NCBI GenBank assembly: GCA_020736575.1
Contig: JAGPYM010000005.1
Span: 1-64,000, forward strand
Source of the DNA: Thelonectria olida
Taxonomy: Eukaryota > Ascomycota > Sordariomycetes > Hypocreales > Nectriaceae
DNA: 64,000 nucleotides
Reading direction: 5' to 3'
Shown: one piece after another, positions 58,232 through 64,000 of the stretch
Layout: every line of letters begins with the position of its first letter
Numbering within the stretch: position 1 is the first letter of the stretch
Program-made: the position numbers and the translations under genes
Notes under the pieces: generated by a model
The model's input: the letters and a program-made list of their open reading frames with translations, nothing else
What the model was told of the DNA's origin: nothing
Database searches by the model: none

Positions 58232-60195
58232 TCAATAGCCTTGAGTTTGTTCTGACTTGTCTTTCGCCTTTTTCTCCAGCTGCTCTATCTCCTCTTTGGT
58301 CTCCTTGGCGTCTTCGAACTTGTCCTCCTTCATCTTGCGTAAGAAATTCGTCATGTACTCTCGCTGTTTCGGGAGAGACTTGTCTTCCTTCGTGTGGGTA
58401 TCAAATATGCTCGACTTGGCCTTCTTCTTCGTTCGTACTGAATACATCAACCGTTGACGAACCCAATCTATCGTGCTCTTCAGCTCGGTGCGAGACAGTT
58501 TCATGCCAGAGTCATTAATTTCCTTCCAAATCTCCCGTAGGCGCCTCACCAACTCGTCAATGTCCTCGTTGAACTGCTTCTCGTCATTAGGGTCGTCAGT
58601 CTTGACGAAATGCCCATCGTCGAGAGCAGTATTGAGGAAAAGAATGCTGGCTTGGAGTTCAGTAAAGTCGGTGTCCTGTGACAATGCAAAATCGTCCTGA
58701 TCCAGCCGATCGATGAGTTTCTGGACCGTGACTGCCTTGTCTGGATCTTTCTGAGCGAGTTCCGGATCGTCAAACAGAAATGTCAGGGCGAGTCGACGCC
58801 TTAAGTCACTCGACTCGATATGATGCCGTGGAAGACAGGCTAGAACGTTGGCTCTGATGCTTTGAGGTTTGATCGACTTGTGGATTAATGAACATGTTGC
58901 AAAGCACTGTGATGTGGTTAGAAGAGAGGTTTCCGTTATGCTCCGTCTGTACCACTTACGATGTAAGCCCAGTTAGGTTCCGGGACGGCGTGCAGGAGTA
59001 CCTGAATAGTCTCTTGATACACCTTTAAGAGCTCAATGCTATGGTAGAGGACCGTATCCAATGCCATTCGCAACAGTGCATGGCAGGCGAACACGACGGA
59101 CGGCAAGGCCATATACACTGCCAGTATCTTCAGGAGAGCGAGGAAAGATTCAACGCAGCCCCAGCCACGGCCTTCGTAGGGCTCTATGTTGAGTCTTAAC
59201 AATGGCAACTCGGATTCTCGGTCGTCAAGGTCGGCAGAGACTCCCAGTCGCAAGAACAGCTCCTTTAAGCGTTTCGGTGTCACAAGCCTCTCTATTTGTT
59301 CGGGGCAGCGGGTGATGAGGTCGATACATTCTTCGCGGTATGTGAATGACTCGTGGACACAGAGCTCGTCTAGAACCCAGTTAAACAGCTCGTCTGGTGG
59401 CTTCCCTTGCGCTGTGAAGATTGCTGTTGGTATTCCATTCTCGAAGTGCTCTACCCGAGTCTTCTCATCTGCTTTAGTTAGGATTCCCCAGGGGCCTCTG
59501 ACTCGCTTTGGGGGAGTTGTCGAAGGAGGTGGGATGAAGTCGTCTTTGAAGAAACAATATCGAAGTGGTAAGTGACCTCCTCCTGACCTTTGGACTGCCC
59601 TCATGACTCTGTGGGCACTGGGGCCACCCTCAGTCTTCACGATACCTTCAAGGGCATCCAGGGACGGCTCAGCCCCGGAGGTCACATCTTCGTCATCAGA
59701 AATAGCCTTAGCCTTAGTTGAGCTTTCATTCGTGGCATCATCCTTCTTTGCATCCCTAGCGAGTGCTCTGAAGTCGAACTTGTGTTTTGGGAGGAAGGCC
59801 AATGGCGATGAGTGGAATGTGACGGCAGTTCTCTTATTCTTCGGCGTAGCAAAGAGTTTCTTCACTGGGGAGTCATTTGGTTTGACAGGTTTTCCGCGAC
59901 CCAATAGGGTAGATAAATCAGCGAGCGATCCGTCGGAAGATTCAGACCCAAAAGCATCATCATCATCGGAAGCAGGGATCTCGAGGTCCCGGGTAGGCGG
60001 CGCCCGGGTCTTGGCCGCCGGGGAAGCCCACTGGGTGCTGAACGGAGATGACGGAGGTAACGGAGACGGCGACGGCGGACCTAGACTTGAGCTATCGTCT
60101 GACTTGCGGGGTGTCTGAGGACGTTCGGGTTCCTCTAACTTGGCCACGGGCTTAAAGAAGCTCTTGATGTTCCCATTTTGGAGTTTTTGCGACAT
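58232..60195 (-). CDS. Uncharacterised nuclear-type protein with PIP-box-like N-terminus
   Basis: Exons 60195-58960 and 58906-58232 (intron 53 nt, GTAAGT...CACAG), 636 aa. The N-terminus reads MSQKLQNGNIKSFFKPVAK. IKSFF fits the hydrophobic-aromatic half of a PCNA-interacting (PIP) box, but the Gln stands one position too far away for the strict consensus. A Ser/Pro-rich acidic linker follows (residues about 20-200), then a helical domain from about residue 235 that begins RGPWGILTKADEKTRVEHFE and continues to about residue 520. The C-terminus is basic and coiled-coil-like (MKEDKFEDAKETKEEIEQLE). The pattern of a PIP-like motif, disordered linker and helical repeat domain suggests a DNA replication or repair factor. 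That is inference, and I do not recognise a named family. Confidence 0.85.
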
Positions 60196-63100
60196 GATTT
60201 GTTGACCTCTGCTTGCGCTAGAGGACGGTAAGATGCAGCAACTTGTGGACTGACTGCCTGTCTAGATGCTCGTAACACAAGGCCATCCAAAAGGGTTCGA
60301 AAAGGGAGGAGTAAAACAAGGATCCGCTTGAAGACAGGCACAATAGCCGTGATTGACTGACGCCACGAACCTTCTTGGAATGACGACAAAGAATCACGTT
60401 GTGATATCGAGTCAAGCCACAAAGCATCCGAACTTTAGTCTAGGATGTGGCGCGTAGGTATGGCCAAAGTGGCTCAGGGCTGTGCAGGGTAGGCTGCTGC
60501 TCAACCACGTTTGGTTTGATTTTTGCCAACACGGAAGGAGTGGCCCGCTAGCTTACATCATCCAACGGGGAGGCGCAGCAGTTTTGGTGTGGCGCTTTTT
60601 CACGAGCTGCCAAGCCGGGCTGGACGGAGAACAATTTTAAGGAGGTTATGCGACCCTCCAACGACCTCGGCCGCTCTCATCCCTTTTGTGCCTATCACTT
60701 CGTCTTGGCCAGAAGAACCTCTTCCGATAACCATGGCAGTCTCTTTGACAGACAGCTTCTCAATACCAGTGCTCTAGCGGAGGAACATGCGTTACGTGGC
60801 ACCTTTACCGCCTCTCCCTCGTAGTTCCCTAGTTCTTTAAGTTTGAACTCAGCTCTCTTTTACCGCCCTGCTGGACTGCGGTGAACCGAAACGAGGCGTC
60901 TGCACGGATCATGTTGGACCAGGGGTCACTTCGATGGCCTGCCCAAAACAGATGCCCTTGCTTGGAGTCTCGCGTATCAAAAGGGGGTTTACGACCTTGG
61001 CGTGAAGCCTCTTGGTGAGAGTTGCACGAATGATCTTCAGGGACCGGTTTCACTGCGTCCGATCGATCATTCCAATAGCCCACACTGGAGCAGACGTATA
61101 TAAAACTTTTCCACCGAGTATATCTTTTTTTCTTCTTCTTTTTCCCATGAAGGGAGCATTTGTGAAAAAGATGTTCCTTGATGGAATGTGTTTGAGGGAG
61201 GCCTTTGTGGTATGTGATATTGTCGAGCCAAGGTGCTCCCTTGTGCAAATGTGATTCATAATGAGTCCAAGGCTAACATGTTGTGGCCGTGATGCAAAGC
61301 ACCCCTAAATCCTTCTGCAGACCAATATGGCCCAAATGTACTTCGTAAAGTTTCAGAGTAGGTACTTGGGAACTATTCGGACTGCAAAGACAAATGTCAT
61401 TCGGGATTTTGAATGTTGGTCTTGCCATGGCAATCTCAGCAAGTCTTGGGAGCATATCTCGTTTTGTATCGTATCTCGCTTTGTTTCGTCAAGTAGAGAC
61501 TCTCTCCAGGCACACCAGAACGAGACCCACGAGAATCTGCAGTGAGGCTTAGATGCTTACTAGCGGGATGGATTCCCATACGACGCTCACCGTCGTTCAT
61601 GGGGCATTTGCGACAAGTTCCCCTGACGGTTATCCAATCTGGGGGGGGCATTTTGAGATTTGGCGGATTACGTAGCCGAGTGTTTCGTTGCTTTTTGGGC
61701 GAGTTTGGTTCGCAAACGATCTCTAGGCCGCCATGTTGCTGGAAATTTGGACTTTCGCGCCAAGGGTCCCCTGGCCGGGGTTGCGCGGAGCTTGAGCTTG
61801 AGAGAGGCAGGAGAAACGAACAGATGGCAGACGGGATGGCGAATGGGATTGCATGAAGCGATTTGAACCGTACGGGGCTGGACTCTGGCCGACCGTGCTC
61901 TCGCTTTGCACCGAATCATGGTTGCATCGTGACGACAGCTTCTGGTAAAGAATGCTTGACGTGTTCATGATAGTTAGTGCCCGCTATTGTGCCCCTCCAA
62001 CCGGAAACCAGTACCAGCGGAAGGCCCTGTTTCTTACTGAATAGTCCATAGGAGACCCTGGATAGAGTCCTCACCGTGGCCGTTGAAATTGAGAATGGGG
62101 GAATGTCATTGATGGCAACAATGTGGAGCTATCCCAGTGGTACTGACCGCGACTAGCCACGGCGAGGCCGCGAAATAGTGACCCGGTGCGGCAGAGATGG
62201 CCCCGCTGCTGCTTCGAGCAATCTAGTTTCGTTGATTTTGAACTGCAACCATCCCGAAAGAATGGACTTGTTCGCTCATAACTAGGACCCGAGAGTCCGA
62301 CGATCCCGGACGTAAGACACCGTGGCCGCTGTAAGCGGTCCCGACGGGACAACAACAGTTACTCAGGTAGGAAGTTGGAAAACCAGTAAGAGACGGCAGC
62401 CGGAATCCGAAAGAGACCGAAATCAGAACAGTCCGCTGATGAAGGAGTTGAGGTGCTGCATGTCATCGGGCTCTTGTGCCATTCATATTCCGAACCCGGC
62501 GAAACAGACCATTGGACGAGTTCTTGAGTCTCGGTTGGTGGCGTATCTTCACATTTGACGAGCAAGTTGGAACAAACATTCGTCAACATCATCGACGAGG
62601 TACCGTGGAGTTGATTGCGGGATGGATCGTTCATCTCTTCGGACGAAGCGGGCGGAGATCTGGGCCGACGAAGCCAAAATAATCACACAGCCCGAATCTT
62701 CGGCGGAACCCCTCATTGATAGTCCCGTAAAGGCTGGCAGAGACCTTGAAAGGCATCAAGCAAGTGGAGCCTGAGGGAGCCGAAGGCCGATTCTGTCCCT
62801 CCGTAAACGCTCGGGAAATTGTAGTTTCAGCCCTGGCTCTGGGAGCGTGAATAAAAGTTGAGGCAACTGGAAATAGCCGTGGTAGCGTGTAGCAGGCCAT
62901 GGGTCCGCAGAGTGCGTTATGTTGGCTAGTAACCCAGATGCAAGGGATTGGAAACCGGAGGGATGCAGTGGGATAATTTCTGATGCAGCTCCCACGCCCG
63001 GGATGGGGCAGTGAGCGGGATTCAGGTCTTATTTTCAGGGATACGCAAGGCTCTGAAGAAACCAGTGTGTCCTGGGCAAAGCTTGGTTGTGCCGTTGACG

Positions 63101-64000
63101 GCAAGCCTCCCCTGTCCTCGCCATCGTCAGAGACTCGGCTGCATCAACTCCTAAGGCCGTTCTCCGTCAGGCCTGTGGGATCCTTGGATTGAAAGGTCTC
63201 ATCTAAAAGCCCACGGCCTGAAGACTAACGTGGCCTGGTGCAAATTCGGGACAACAGGCAGTGCCTGTCAGCAATGCCGCTAGCAAATCGCGACTGCGCT
63301 TGGCTTACATGATCAAGCCAGTGCCGTCTCTGATACGCGGGACGATTTGTGATCTAACGTTAATGATGACTATTTCGGGATCTGATTGTCGCAAGTTCTG
63401 CGGAGATGGTGCTGGCTGCGGATAATGCTGCGGCCGCTGCACGAGGGGCTGCGGCTTCGAATGGCTGACCCTCAGCAGTCTCTATTCGGGGGTTTGGCTG
63501 TGCTGACTGTGCTGCTTCGGATTGGCAAGCGCATGAGCGAAGTGGCAGAGGTGAAAGTGCGAGAGTGTGTCGAGTGTGTGCCAGGTCGAACTAGAGACGA
63601 CGTGGATGCACACTTCGTACTTCGTACAGTGTGTGCGGGCCTGGCGTCGTACGTGTACTTCGTAATTACTGTATTTCTGACGAAGACCAGAACACTGACC
63701 TTGCTCTGTCACCAGCGCCCGAGACAAGAAAGAGGCGGGGGGCAGCAGTTGTTGCACATGGGTTAAAGAGCTGGAGGCTCGCTAGAGTACCTTAAGCAGT
63801 TGCGTATGAAACCGTCAGCTCTGAGGGAAGGGTTCTGGACGCTGTCTGGCCCGGGTCCTCAGGCTCCCTTCAAATGATGTCGGGTCCTGTACGACGTGCG
63901 TATGAAGGTATGCACGGATAGAACAACCCTTTCGTTTGTCAGGAACGCGAGGTTGTCATAAAGGGGGGTGCGTGGGACTCGCATTGTCACGAGCGTGCGA
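60196..64000. other. Right-end intergenic region, no supported gene
   Basis: 3.8 kb. All frames are short (at most 157 codons), overlap on both strands and lack family content. Three TACTTCGTA elements fall here (61339-61347, 63618-63626, 63656-63664), two of them only 38 bp apart. A run of seven G is at about 61642-61648. The left end should hold the promoter of the PIP-box-like gene. Confidence 0.5.

Noticed and set aside
1..64000. tRNA, rRNA, CRISPR arrays, complete transposons
   Set aside because: By eye I found no T-loop plus acceptor-stem pairing, no regular direct-repeat/spacer array, and no transposase or reverse-transcriptase motifs. A covariance-model or repeat search could still find short elements.

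Overview
This 64 kb window is nuclear DNA of a filamentous ascomycete (Pezizomycotina). The gene families suggest a Sordariomycete, probably Hypocreales, but that placement is inference. The evidence is short GT-AG introns (mostly 48-93 nt), roughly 55-60 % GC coding sequence, long intergenic stretches, and typical filamentous-fungal families: an Osh1-type oxysterol-binding protein, a GPI-anchored GH18 chitinase, a DUF3433 membrane protein, a fungal rhodopsin-domain receptor and a GT31-like enzyme. I found no bacterial-style operon, CRISPR array, rRNA, tRNA, complete transposon or recognisable secondary-metabolite cluster.

Layout, left to right. 1-2.6 kb: no convincing gene, with a degenerate minisatellite and a duplicated segment. 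2.6-8.6 kb, minus strand: a peroxisomal acyl-CoA thioesterase with a spliced AKL tail, then an Osh1-like lipid-transfer protein whose frame breaks once just before its FFAT motif. 10.7-14.8 kb, minus: a repeat-rich GH18 chitinase with a GPI-type tail but no visible signal peptide. 17.8-18.9 kb, minus: a pirin with an N-terminal membrane anchor. 22.3-25.1 kb, plus: a DUF3433 membrane protein. 26.3-28.0 kb, minus: an uncharacterised disordered protein. 28.0-35.7 kb: a gene-poor stretch. 35.7-38.5 kb, plus: an uncharacterised coiled-coil protein preceded by about 1.2 kb with no ATG at all. 39.9-41.6 kb, minus: an F-box protein. 43.7-45.3 kb, minus: a nine-exon rhodopsin-domain protein. 47.2-52.9 kb, minus: two uncharacterised genes flanking a GT31-like enzyme. 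54.6-60.2 kb: a conserved block with a NIPA-like transporter, V-ATPase subunit E (divergent from it) and a PIP-box-like protein. 60.2-64 kb: no convincing gene.

The genes do not form one pathway. The 54-60 kb block and the osh1/thioesterase pair look like core housekeeping genes. The 39-53 kb part has the sparser, lineage-specific character of an accessory region. The observations I consider most worth checking are the 1.2 kb ATG-free stretch that is open in frame for its last 813 nt, the frame break between two FFAT-like elements of the Osh1 gene (matched by a second C-run break at 38.06 kb), the intron-dependent peroxisomal tail of the thioesterase, and an over-represented intergenic 9-mer, TACTTCGTA.
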